Part shown: positions 6,371 through 13,725 of the stretch, in pieces | Layout of the letters: every line of letters starts with the position of its first letter | How positions within the stretch are numbered: the first letter of the stretch is position 1 | Assembly: GCA_003343845.1 (NCBI GenBank) | Contig: QAKK01000026.1 | Coordinates: 1-22,262 of the forward strand | DNA: 22,262 nt | Source of the DNA: Oscillospiraceae bacterium | GTDB taxonomy: Bacteria > Bacillota > Clostridia > Oscillospirales > CAG-272 | Direction: 5' to 3' | Translations under genes and position numbers: made by a program | The notes under the pieces: model-generated | The model's database searches: none | The model's input: the letters and a program-made list of their open reading frames with translations, nothing else | Told to the model about the DNA's origin: nothing

Positions 6371-7471
6371 TTATTTCAACAGCTCGCTGCTGTTCAGCAC
6401 CGACGTGCTGTAAAGGAACAGCACATCTTTTCCGCCGAAGTCGACGAATCTGCCGAGCAGATTCGGGGAGATATAGCGGATGTCCACAAGGGTGATCTTC
6501 GCATAGCCGGAGGCGAGAAGGGGGGCAAGGCTGCTGCCGAACGAATCCCGGAAGAGGATCAGCTCGCGGTCGTTTGTCGCTGCGGGATTCTCGATTCGAA
6601 GCAGCGATTTGGAGCCGGAGAGAAACGCCTGGTACGGGTCCTTGCCGCCGAGCAGATCGGTATCGTAGACCGGGATGTAGCTGTCCGTTTCGTAATCGTA
6701 CACGCGGCAGCCTGCAAGTGTCTCATTTGTGAGGTAGATCAGCGTATCCGCGGGGAGCGGCAGCGCCGACTGCCCGTAATAAACGCCGTAGAAGGGAACG
6801 TCCGAGGTGACACTGCTGTAATCCTTGTCGATCGTGATGCCGAGCGCGTCTGCAAGCTTTTCGGCGACGGCGGACAGCTTTTCCTGCCGCCAGTGCGCAT
6901 CGGTGGTGTAGTAGTCGTCGATTGCCAGCGCATCCAGAATGTCCACATAGTCCGCATAGGGCATCTTCTCACGTAGCGCGGCAATAAATGCGGCATAGTC
7001 CATGGACGGGTAGCCGTTTGCCTTTGCGAGAAAATAGTTCTTGTCCGGAACAATCGACATCCACACCCGCGTATCGGCATCCTTTAACAGGTTTTCATAG
7101 ATCCATGCAAAGCGGCTTGCCGCATAGTCAAGCGAATCTGCGTGCATCGGGTAGTCCAGTTTCGCCGCCTGCCCGCCGACCACATAAATGTCGTTGTTGT
7201 CTTTCTGTCGGAGCAGATAGAACGCGGTAAACGCCTTGAGCGTGCGGAAGTTGTCGCGCAGGGGGAACTGATCGAGGGACCAGTCCTCAAACCCGGTCAT
7301 GAACTTACCGGAGAGAATGCTGTCCTTGCTGACGGCGGGGAACTGCGCGAGGTACCGCCGCTCACTTGTGGATTCTTTGGCGTCGGGGAGCAGAAGGCTC
7401 CATGCCGAAAAGCCGAAGAGAAAGACCGCAGCAAGGAGGACGGTGACGATATTTTTGATTTTATCAGACAT
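6371..7471 (-). CDS. DHHW-family (AlgX/AlgJ-like SGNH) protein, partner of the MBOAT acyltransferase
   Basis: 366 residues. One N-terminal membrane anchor (about 7-29) is followed by an extracytoplasmic domain. The family pattern is visible: SERRYLAQFP, then FEDWSLDQFPLRDNF (61-75). The catalytic motif TTDAHW gives D191 and H193, and FRDSFGSS gives a candidate nucleophile S310, matching the Asp-His/Ser arrangement of AlgX/AlgJ-type SGNH O-acetyltransferases. In known systems such proteins take an acyl group passed outward by an AlgI-type MBOAT protein and put it on a polysaccharide or wall polymer. Start ATG 7471 has a strong GAGGAGG site right after the MBOAT stop, 10 bp upstream, so the pair is tightly coupled. 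The acceptor polymer is unknown. Confidence 0.85.
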   Translation of the reverse strand: MSDKIKNIVTVLLAAVFLFGFSAWSLLLPDAKESTSERRYLAQFPAVSKDSILSGKFMTGFEDWSLDQFPLRDNFRTLKAFTAFYLLRQKDNNDIYVVGGQAAKLDYPMHADSLDYAASRFAWIYENLLKDADTRVWMSIVPDKNYFLAKANGYPSMDYAAFIAALREKMPYADYVDILDALAIDDYYTTDAHWRQEKLSAVAEKLADALGITIDKDYSSVTSDVPFYGVYYGQSALPLPADTLIYLTNETLAGCRVYDYETDSYIPVYDTDLLGGKDPYQAFLSGSKSLLRIENPAATNDRELILFRDSFGSSLAPLLASGYAKITLVDIRYISPNLLGRFVDFGGKDVLFLYSTSVLNSSELLK

Positions 7472-7481
7472 GTTGACCTCC

Positions 7482-8882
7482 TCAAAAACGGAAATACAGG
7501 AACGGGTTGAACGAGCCGTCGATCAAAAACGCGGTGGAGACCGCAAGCAGTGCAATCAGTACAATCGGTTCGACAGCGTTGATGAGTGCGCTGCCGCCGG
7601 ACGTCTTGCGGATGCGCTCGACCGCCAGCTTGGGCAGCGGCGTTGAACCGATGATGCCGAGGATCAACACAACGCCATAGCTGCGGAGATTGTACAGTGC
7701 CTCAAAGGACGCAGCAGGAAGTCCGCCTGCGCCGAACATCGCGCCGATCGTTTCGCCCGCGCCGCGGAGCGTGGCTGCATCAAAGAGCACAAAGCTGATG
7801 ATGACAAGCAGCATGACATAGATATGTCCGCGCGCGGGAGAGCGTTCCAGCCACTTTTTGAGAAACAGTTTTTCGAGCACGAGCAGGACGGCGAAATACA
7901 CGCCCCAGGCGACAAAGTTCCATGCAGCGCCGTGCCACAGTCCGGTTGCCGCCCAAACGATGGCAATGTTGAAGATCCAGCGTCCGGCGGACACGCGATT
8001 GCCGCCGAGGGGGATGTACAGATAGTCGCGGAACCAGCTGCCGAGCGACATATGCCACCTGCGCCAGAACTCGGTGATGCTGCGGGAGATGAACGGATAA
8101 TTGAAGTTCTCGAGAAAGTCGAAGCCGAATATATGACCGAGCCCGATTGCCATGTCGCTGTAACCCGAGAAATCAAAGTAAATGTGCAGGGTATAGGCGA
8201 CGGCATAGAGCCAGTAGAACAGCACGGATTGGTCATTCGTATTCTTGAAGACGTCCACGAGCTCGCCGAGCACATTGGCAAGCAGAATCTTTTTGGAGAG
8301 CCCGATGACAAAGCGGCGGACGCCGAGTGCGGTTTTGGCGGTGCTGTGCGTGCGGGTCTCGAGCTGAGCGGCAATATCTGCGTAGCGCACGATCGGACCT
8401 GCGATCAGCTGCGGGAACATGGAGATGTAGGCGGCGAGGTTGATGTAGTTGCGCTGCGCCGCCACATCGCCGCGATAGACGTCGATGACATAGCTGACGA
8501 TCTGGAAGGTATAGAAGCTGATGCCGATCGGCAGCGCGATCTTCAGAAGCGGGATCGACAGCCCTGTGACGGCATTGAAGCTGGAGATGAAGAAGTCAGC
8601 GTATTTGCAATAGCCGAGCATGGCAAAGCTGAACACAACGGAGAGCGTCAGAAACAGCTTTGCAAGCCCTTTGCCGCGGTATTTCTCAACCAGCCTGCCG
8701 AAGATATAACCCTGCGTGATGGAGATCAGCATCAGGATGAGATATTTCGGCTCACCCCAGCCGTAGAAAAACAGACTGGAAAACAGAAGTACGCTGTTCT
8801 TCAGTTTTCGCGGTGCGATGGCGTAAAGCAGCAGTACGCACGGCAGGAAATAATAAAGAAACGGTATACTTGAAAACAGCAT
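7482..8882 (-). CDS. MBOAT-family membrane O-acyltransferase (AlgI/DltB-like)
   Basis: 466 residues with about ten membrane segments. The MBOAT hallmarks are intact: SISFYTFQIVSYVIDVYRG-like region around 121-138 (here GISFYTFQ), DFSGYSDMAIGLGHIFGF (237-254), NYPFISRSITEFWRRWHMSL (261-280, H277) and the catalytic-histidine segment ATGLWHGAAWNF (312-323, H317). The family moves acyl groups, usually acetyl, from a cytoplasmic donor across the membrane to a surface polymer, working with an extracytoplasmic partner. The DHHW gene 10 bp downstream is the obvious partner. It sits 15 bp downstream of the lipoprotein gene, inside the probable sigma-factor operon. Whether the target is an exopolysaccharide, a wall polymer or a glycolipid cannot be told from the sequence. 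Confidence 0.92.
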   Translation of the reverse strand: MLFSSIPFLYYFLPCVLLLYAIAPRKLKNSVLLFSSLFFYGWGEPKYLILMLISITQGYIFGRLVEKYRGKGLAKLFLTLSVVFSFAMLGYCKYADFFISSFNAVTGLSIPLLKIALPIGISFYTFQIVSYVIDVYRGDVAAQRNYINLAAYISMFPQLIAGPIVRYADIAAQLETRTHSTAKTALGVRRFVIGLSKKILLANVLGELVDVFKNTNDQSVLFYWLYAVAYTLHIYFDFSGYSDMAIGLGHIFGFDFLENFNYPFISRSITEFWRRWHMSLGSWFRDYLYIPLGGNRVSAGRWIFNIAIVWAATGLWHGAAWNFVAWGVYFAVLLVLEKLFLKKWLERSPARGHIYVMLLVIISFVLFDAATLRGAGETIGAMFGAGGLPAASFEALYNLRSYGVVLILGIIGSTPLPKLAVERIRKTSGGSALINAVEPIVLIALLAVSTAFLIDGSFNPFLYFRF

Positions 8883-8897
8883 TTTGAATACCTTTGT

Positions 8898-9788
8898 TTA
8901 TTGAATAGGTTCGTTTACGACGATTTCAAGATCGGTATATACCGACTGCGCCGCCTCGACAAACGCATCGATCAGGTTGCTGTTGCCGAACATCGAGATC
9001 ATCGTGTCGCCGACGGTCAGAATGCGGAGGGTCTCGGGATAACCGCACATCCAGTGGCGCGCCTGAATGTTTGCGCGGATCGCTTCGGCAAGCACTGCCG
9101 TGCCCTCGCCGTCCTTGACCCGGTATGCGCCGCAGGTGAAGGTGTTGGTGTTCAGCATGTGGATGAGGGATGCACCCGCGCTGATCTTGTCGATCGAGTC
9201 CTGCGGGAAGCCGAGCGAACGATCCAGTGTTTCCGCATCCAGCGTTACGGCGCCGGGGGCGTCCATAACGGCACTTTCCATGTCGCCGCCGAAAGATGAA
9301 AACTTGTTGTCTGCGGGATATGCATCCCAGATCTTGTTCAGCACCTCAAGTGCTGCGTTTGTGCCTGCATCGGGCGTTTCGGGCGCGGTGGTCGCTTCGG
9401 TGGTTGCTTCGGTCGTAGCCTCGGTTGTGGCTTCGGTTGCAGAAGGGGTCGTTTCCGTGGTTGCCGCCGGCGTGGTTTCCGTGGTCTCAGCGGGCGCTTT
9501 TGTGGTTTCCGACGTCACCGGCGCTTCCGTCGCGGTTGCCTCGGTGGCTTTGGTGGTCTCTTCCGCTGCGCTCGTTTCGGGCGCGCTTGTAGCGGCGCCC
9601 TCGGTCACCGCTGCGTCGGTATCCGAAGAAACGGTCGTTTCTTTACTTGCCTCGGTTGTGTCGGTTGTGGTGTCCGCAGAAGAGACGGTCGTATCATCCG
9701 TCGTTACAGGGGGGACATCCTGTTTGCCGCAGGCGGCGAAGGATAGGACAAGTGTGAGCGCGGAAAGGGTTACAAGCAGCTTTTTCAT
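8898..9788 (-). CDS. Lipoprotein with Thr/Glu/Ala-rich linker and paralogous C-terminal domain (A)
   Basis: 296 residues. The signal peptide MKKLLVTLSALTLVLS is followed by the lipobox FAAC at residue 20. A long linker (about 25-145) rich in Thr, Glu, Ala and Pro, with repeated TTEA units, probably spans the cell wall. The C-terminal domain of about 150 residues matches the next gene upstream through DAPG-V-LD, NTFTCGAYRVK, RHWMCGYP and a final EPI. Two cysteines (TFTC, WMCG) are shared and could form a disulfide. The domain vaguely recalls the DUF4358-type lipoproteins of Clostridia; I could not verify that. The gene is 15 bp upstream of the MBOAT gene, so it may support the acylation machinery or sense the envelope. 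Confidence 0.8.
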   Translation of the reverse strand: MKKLLVTLSALTLVLSFAACGKQDVPPVTTDDTTVSSADTTTDTTEASKETTVSSDTDAAVTEGAATSAPETSAAEETTKATEATATEAPVTSETTKAPAETTETTPAATTETTPSATEATTEATTEATTEATTAPETPDAGTNAALEVLNKIWDAYPADNKFSSFGGDMESAVMDAPGAVTLDAETLDRSLGFPQDSIDKISAGASLIHMLNTNTFTCGAYRVKDGEGTAVLAEAIRANIQARHWMCGYPETLRILTVGDTMISMFGNSNLIDAFVEAAQSVYTDLEIVVNEPIQ

Positions 9789-9829
9789 GATGATTCTCTC
9801 AGGTGTTAAACTTTTTGAAATTGTCGGGT

Positions 9830-10471
9830 TTATTCGATCGGTTCGTCAAAGACGACGGAGGTTGCGGGGTAGACCGAAACCATCGTGTCACGGAAGTTGT
9901 CTACAAGGTCTTCAAGACCGAAGACAGAAACGATATAGTTGTCCACCGTTGCCACAATGATCTTGTCCGGGAATCCGCACATCCAGCGTCTGCCCTGAAT
10001 TGCGTCACGGATGGACTGCGCCAGCGCGTCCACATCGGTGCCTTCCTTCACGCGGTATGCGCCGCAGGTGAAGGTGTTGCCGTTCATCATGTGGAAGAGG
10101 GATGCCGCAGCGTCAATCTCGCCGATCGAGGCAGCGGGGAAGCCGACCAGGCGTTCAACATCGTCTGCATTGTCAAGTCCGACATTGCCGGGCGCTCCGT
10201 CGACCATGTTTGCTTCATCGTAGTCGCCGCCGGCGGCGGGAAACTTGTCATCTTCTTTGTATTGATTCCAAATGGCTTCAAGCAGCGCCTTCGGGCTGTC
10301 CGCCGCATCCGTCGCGGGGGGATTTGTGTCGGTGGTCTGCTCGGTCGATACCGTTGTGCTTTCGCCGGGTGTCGTGCCGGACGTGCTGTCCGGATTCGGG
10401 TTGTTCTTGCCGCAGGCGGCGAGCCCGAGCACGAGGGCAAGGGCGGTGATCATGGTTACGATTTTCTTCAT
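9830..10471 (-). CDS. Lipoprotein with paralogous C-terminal domain (B), short linker
   Basis: 213 residues. Signal peptide MKKIVTMITALALVLG with lipobox LAAC at residue 20, then a short Ser/Thr/Pro linker of about 35 residues and the same C-terminal domain as the following gene. Shared features are GGD, DGAPG-V-LD, GFP--SI, NTFTCGAYRVK, RRWMCGFP, SVFG and a final EPI; roughly half the residues match by eye. Linker length is the main difference, so the two domains may stand at different distances from the membrane. Start ATG 10471 has GGAGG seven bases upstream. It lies 41 bp upstream of its paralogue and about 50 bp downstream of the anti-sigma gene. Function unknown. Confidence 0.8.
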   Translation of the reverse strand: MKKIVTMITALALVLGLAACGKNNPNPDSTSGTTPGESTTVSTEQTTDTNPPATDAADSPKALLEAIWNQYKEDDKFPAAGGDYDEANMVDGAPGNVGLDNADDVERLVGFPAASIGEIDAAASLFHMMNGNTFTCGAYRVKEGTDVDALAQSIRDAIQGRRWMCGFPDKIIVATVDNYIVSVFGLEDLVDNFRDTMVSVYPATSVVFDEPIE

Positions 10472-10492
10472 TTTTTGTTCCTCCGAAATGTG

Positions 10493-10530
10493 AAATATGG
10501 ATTTTCAGCTTAAATATGGATTTTCAGCTT
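10493..10530 (-). repeat. Perfect 19-bp tandem duplication across the anti-sigma stop codon
   Basis: Bases 10493-10511 and 10512-10530 are identical. The unit includes the stop codon of the anti-sigma gene (10524-10526), so the duplication lengthens the gap to the next lipoprotein gene by 19 bp without altering either protein. It looks like a recent slippage event. Confidence 0.85.
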
Positions 10531-11051
10531 TTGGTGAGGATCCAGCATTCGGTTGCGGGATCCAGGGAGAGCAGAAGCTCTGTGTCGCCGACGGTCAGTC
10601 GGTAGGTCAGGGTCGGATTCGGGGTGCGGACGGACCAGTTGAGCGTCAGGCGACCACTTGTTGTATAGGTATTGCCGGTATAGAGCGCCGTCTCGCCGCG
10701 CAGCAATTCAAACGTGCCGTCGGCAGCGGCGATGCGGGTGGCGTCCCGCAGGGAAAGCTCAAGCGACACGGTCAGTACGTTCCCGTCACGCATGTCCGGG
10801 TCCGCTGTGTGGACGGCAGGCGCCGCACCCTGTACAACGATGGGTGTGTCGGAGAGGGCATTCCCGCCGAAGCGGATCGCATCTCCGGGCAGCCTGACAT
10901 AAAGCAGTGTGCCGAAGAACAGGAGCATGCACGCTGCCATTGCGCAAAGCCGGCGGAGCGGAAGCCGCACGCGCCCAGACACGGTGTGGGCGTCGGCAAT
11001 CAGATCATCGTCGATTTCGCCGATGGCGCGTGCCAGGATTTCGTTTTTCAC
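10524..11051 (-). CDS. Probable membrane anti-sigma factor, partner of the ECF sigma factor
   Basis: 175 residues. The N-terminal cytoplasmic part MKNEILARAIGEIDDDLI matches the short acidic helix typical of anti-sigma proteins paired with this sigma group in Clostridia. One membrane segment (about 34-53) follows an Arg-rich stretch, and about 120 residues lie outside with a beta-rich pattern (LTVSLELSL, LTLNWSV, LTYRLTVG). No zinc-binding HxxxCxxC is present. The start is GTG at 11051, overlapping the sigma stop as GTGA, which argues for coupled, near-equal synthesis. It is expected to hold the sigma factor inactive at the membrane until an outside signal arrives. The external domain is unrecognised. 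Confidence 0.75.
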   Translation of the reverse strand: MKNEILARAIGEIDDDLIADAHTVSGRVRLPLRRLCAMAACMLLFFGTLLYVRLPGDAIRFGGNALSDTPIVVQGAAPAVHTADPDMRDGNVLTVSLELSLRDATRIAAADGTFELLRGETALYTGNTYTTSGRLTLNWSVRTPNPTLTYRLTVGDTELLLSLDPATECWILTKS

Positions 11052-11608
11052 AGCGAATATCCCTCCTTTTCAAGCTGCGCTTTCAGCCGCAGGCGGCTGC
11101 GGAGCAGCATGGATTTAATTTTACTTTCGGTCGCACCCTGTCTTGCGGCGATCTCCCCGACACTCTCCGCATAAAAATAGCGGCAGATGAACACGCGTCG
11201 CATTTCGGTGGGCAACCCGCGCAGAAAGGTGTTGATCTGCGCCGTCAACGCAGCGGCTGCAGCGTCATCCTCTACCGAAAGTCCGGAGGGGGTGCAGATG
11301 TCCAGCTCGTCCAGCGACAAGGCAAATTCGTCGTGTGCACGCTTTTCGGCATGGCGCGCCTTGTACTTGTTGATGGCAAGGTTGCGCGCGATCCTGCCGA
11401 GAAAGGATTGCAGCAGAGTGGGGCGGTGCGGCGGCATTGCGTTCCATGCCCCGAGGTATGTATCGTTGACATTTTCCGCACTGTCGGACTTGTCCGCCAG
11501 AATGTTCATGGAGATCTTCATACAGTATGCGCCGTATTTGCAGGCGGTTTCATGGATGGCTCTTTCATCGCGCTGCCAATACAATTCGACGATCTTGATA
11601 TCGTCCAT
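11048..11608 (-). CDS. ECF-type RNA polymerase sigma factor
   Basis: 186 residues. Region 2 is visible in IVELYWQRDERAIHET (6-21) and in SDSAENVNDTYLGAWN (41-56), followed by LGRIARNLAINKYK (70-83). Region 4 spans about 128-180, with LPTEMRRVFICRYFYAES and the recognition helix ATESKIKSMLLRSRLRLK. This group, common in Clostridia, sits beside a single-pass anti-sigma gene, as here. The start ATG 11608 was chosen over an upstream ATG at 11674 because AAGGAG lies 7 bp before it and region 2 starts directly. It is first in a probable operon running to 6371 and so may control the surface-acylation genes as well as itself. Confidence 0.88.
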   Translation of the reverse strand: MDDIKIVELYWQRDERAIHETACKYGAYCMKISMNILADKSDSAENVNDTYLGAWNAMPPHRPTLLQSFLGRIARNLAINKYKARHAEKRAHDEFALSLDELDICTPSGLSVEDDAAAAALTAQINTFLRGLPTEMRRVFICRYFYAESVGEIAARQGATESKIKSMLLRSRLRLKAQLEKEGYSL

Positions 11609-11736
11609 GTCAAAGCTCCTTTCTTCAAAGTGCCATCTGCCTATAATGACAACTTCTTTTCGGTTTGGTTGCATGAAAAATAAAAAATTTTGAAAATTGC
11701 AGAATCTGCAAAAATAGTATGTACATTTCAGCTATC

Positions 11737-11766
11737 AGTATAGCATATATTCGTGCCGAAAGGCAA
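11737..11766 (-). promoter_or_regulatory. Candidate promoter of the sigma-factor operon
   Basis: On the minus strand TTGCCT (complement of 11761-11766) and TATACT (complement of 11737-11742) are 18 bp apart, about 130 bp upstream of the ATG at 11608. The long leader contains a short hairpin (GCAGATTCTGC, near 11699-11709) and, nearer the gene, TGCAAC followed 16-17 bases later by GTC, which could be an ECF-type autoregulated promoter. Both are weak calls by eye. Confidence 0.4.
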
Positions 11767-11813
11767 GAGGCGACGCAGATTCCGTGCGCGGCGGTAAAAA
11801 AGTAAATCTTTAC

Positions 11814-11842
11814 TTGACAAATCGAAAGCGGCGCGGTATAAT
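11814..11842 (+). promoter_or_regulatory. Consensus sigma-A promoter of tRNA-Gly
   Basis: A perfect TTGACA (11814-11819) and a perfect TATAAT (11837-11842) are separated by 17 bp and placed 11 bp upstream of the mature tRNA 5' end. This is the strongest promoter seen in the window. Confidence 0.92.
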
Positions 11843-11853
11843 ACCATTGTTCT

Positions 11854-11927
11854 GCGGATGTAGTTCAATGGTAGAACATCAGCTTCCCAAGCTGAATACG
11901 CGGGTTCGATTCCCGTCATCCGCTCCA
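11854..11927 (+). tRNA. tRNA-Gly (anticodon CCC), CCA encoded
   Basis: Cloverleaf: acceptor GCGGATG/CATCCGC, discriminator T and encoded CCA (11925-11927); anticodon stem TCAGC/GCTGA with loop TTCCCAA, anticodon CCC; T-arm CGGGTTCGATTCCCG. It is flanked by a consensus promoter and a strong terminator, so it forms its own unit. Confidence 0.95.
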
Positions 11928-11961
11928 AAAAACGGGAGATGCATCGCATCTCCCGTTTTTT
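11928..11961 (+). terminator. Terminator of tRNA-Gly
   Basis: The stem ACGGGAGATGC/GCATCTCCCGT with a 3-nt loop is preceded by A and followed by six T. It starts right after the CCA. Its A-rich left side could also make it work in the other direction. Confidence 0.9.
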
Positions 11962-12008
11962 GCAGGATCCGGTCGAGCGTAACGATATATGAAAGAAAGA
12001 GCAGCATC

Positions 12009-13673
12009 ATGAGAGAACAGTATCTTGCCTTAATGGACCGCACATTCGATGCCTACGGCGAGGACGGCATTCGCCGATTCTTTGATCGGGTGCGCGAGAC
12101 GGGACTGCGGGAGCATGGATTTCCGCGCGTCAGTGCCAATCTTGCAATCCTGATTGCACACGGCTATCGCACGTCTCTCTTTTCATTGATGGTTGAAATG
12201 ATGGATTTTTGCTGTCGCGAAATTCCGCGCACCTCGCGTGCAGGCAATGATTTTTCCGTGAAAGAAATTGTTTTTGCGCTGCTGGAGCTTGAGCGCGCAA
12301 AACTGCTCCCACGCGCGCAGACGGAGGCTTGGCGGCGGAGTCTTGCCGGAATTGATCCGTATGCGTGCTATCAGGTGATCGCGCCTGCACCGGACAAACG
12401 CGTCGGCAACTGGGCTGCCTTCAATGCCGCCGGCGAGTGGATGCGGCAATACGCGGGGCTGTGTGATGCGACGGATTTTCTGAACCTTCAGCTGGCATCG
12501 CAGCTGTTGTCCTTTGACGCAAACGGCATGTACCGCGATCCGCATGAGCCGATGCTGTATGATGTGATGGCGCGCGTGCAGCTGGCGGTACTGCTGCATT
12601 TCGGCTATCACGGCAGACATGCGGATGCCCTCAGGCAGGTGCTGCGCCGCGGCATACCGCTGACGCTGCGGATGCAGTCGGTCACGGGTGAGCTGCCTTA
12701 CGGTGGGCGAAGCAATCAGTTCCTGTACAACGAAGCGGCACTTGCCGCCTACTTTGAATGGAGTGCGGCGGAGCTTGCAGCGACCGGCGATACGGACGGT
12801 GCAGGGCAGTGCAAAGCGGCAGCGCAGCTGGCTGTCCGCGAGGTCGAACGTATGCTGGAACGCGCCGTTCGTACACATGTGAAGAATCAATACCCGGCAC
12901 GCTCCGGCATCGGGTGCGAGAAATATGCCTACTTTGATAAGTATATGGTGACGCTTGCCTCCAATCTGTATCTTGCCTGGCTTTTTACGGATGAAGATAT
13001 TGTTCCGACTGCGGCACCGGCTTCGCAGGGCGGATATGCCGCCGAGACATCGCCGCATTTTCATAAGGTGTTTCTGAACCGTGACGGTTACTTTCTCGAA
13101 TTTGATCTGCATGCCGACCCGCAGTATGACGGTTCGGGACTCGGACGCATCCATCGGCGCGGTATTCCGTCGCCGCTGATTCTGTCCTGCCCGTTTCCGG
13201 GGGCGGATGCGCACTACGGCATTGAACCGCCGAATGCAGAACCGTTTGCAATCGGCGGTGCGCGGATCGTGCATGAAAACGGCGAGAAACAGCTGCTTTC
13301 CGGCGCGGCATATGGCGTGTACAGCCTGCAAAGTGCGACAAAAGATGGCGTCCGGTTGCTTTGCCGTATCGGCGATACATCCGTGACCGAAACATACACT
13401 GTAACAGAGGAGGGGGTAACCGTGACCGTATCGGCAGATTCCCCGGTTGCGATCCTGTTTCCGGTATTTCGCTTTGACGGGCAGACCGAAACCGAAATCA
13501 CGGCATCTGCGCAGACAATTACCGTGCGTTTAGACGGTTACGTTTGCCGGTATCGCACAGACGGCTGCTTTGAACGCGGCGGCGAGATCGGTAACCGAAA
13601 CGGTCGTTATGTCTGTTACCGTGCATCGGGCGAAAACTGCGTCCGCCTGTTTATACATGCGGAACAAGAATAA
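12009..13673 (+). CDS. Probable (alpha/alpha)-toroid carbohydrate-active enzyme, heparinase II/III-like
   Basis: About 554 residues, no signal peptide, so cytoplasmic. The first 350 residues are helical with paired-helix spacing, including NWAAFNAAGEWMRQ, ELPYGGRSNQFLYNEA and GCEKYAYFDKYMVTLAS, rich in aromatic, Asn and Tyr residues as in the toroid domains of polysaccharide lyases and glycoside hydrolases. The last 200 residues are beta-rich (HKVFLNRDGYFLEFDLH, VTETYTVTEEGVTVTVS), as in the sheet domains that follow such toroids. I recognise no exact family. Start ATG 12009 gives a clean N-terminus; earlier in-frame ATGs lie in the tRNA-Gly region. It sits next to the AraC gene and close to the sugar-oxidoreductase operon, so it may release or trim the glycoside that pathway uses. 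Confidence 0.6.
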   Translation: MREQYLALMDRTFDAYGEDGIRRFFDRVRETGLREHGFPRVSANLAILIAHGYRTSLFSLMVEMMDFCCREIPRTSRAGNDFSVKEIVFALLELERAKLLPRAQTEAWRRSLAGIDPYACYQVIAPAPDKRVGNWAAFNAAGEWMRQYAGLCDATDFLNLQLASQLLSFDANGMYRDPHEPMLYDVMARVQLAVLLHFGYHGRHADALRQVLRRGIPLTLRMQSVTGELPYGGRSNQFLYNEAALAAYFEWSAAELAATGDTDGAGQCKAAAQLAVREVERMLERAVRTHVKNQYPARSGIGCEKYAYFDKYMVTLASNLYLAWLFTDEDIVPTAAPASQGGYAAETSPHFHKVFLNRDGYFLEFDLHADPQYDGSGLGRIHRRGIPSPLILSCPFPGADAHYGIEPPNAEPFAIGGARIVHENGEKQLLSGAAYGVYSLQSATKDGVRLLCRIGDTSVTETYTVTEEGVTVTVSADSPVAILFPVFRFDGQTETEITASAQTITVRLDGYVCRYRTDGCFERGGEIGNRNGRYVCYRASGENCVRLFIHAEQE

Positions 13674-13721
13674 AAAAGAAGCGCGCTGCCGGTCATTGAC
13701 CGGCAGCGCGCTTCTTTTTTT
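13674..13721. terminator. Strong bidirectional terminator between the toroid-enzyme and AraC genes
   Basis: A near-perfect GC-rich stem (GAAGCGCGCTGCCGGTC and its complement) of about 18 bp with a tiny loop has A before and seven T after. It directly follows the plus-strand stop and lies about 5 bp beyond the stop of the minus-strand AraC gene. Confidence 0.92.
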
Positions 13722-13725
13722 GAGG

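Noticed and set aside
7824..8873. Plus-strand 349-codon frame opposite the MBOAT gene
   Set aside because: The minus strand encodes an unmistakable MBOAT protein; the plus-strand frame has no motif and no ribosome binding site.
9067..9960. Val/Ser-rich plus-strand frame opposite lipoprotein A
   Set aside because: The VVASVVAS repeats are the complement of the Thr-rich linker repeats; it spans the gap into another gene and lacks a start signal.
12183..13331. 382-codon minus-strand frame opposite the toroid enzyme
   Set aside because: Composition and lack of any domain mark it as a shadow; the plus strand has coherent toroid and beta-sandwich patterns.
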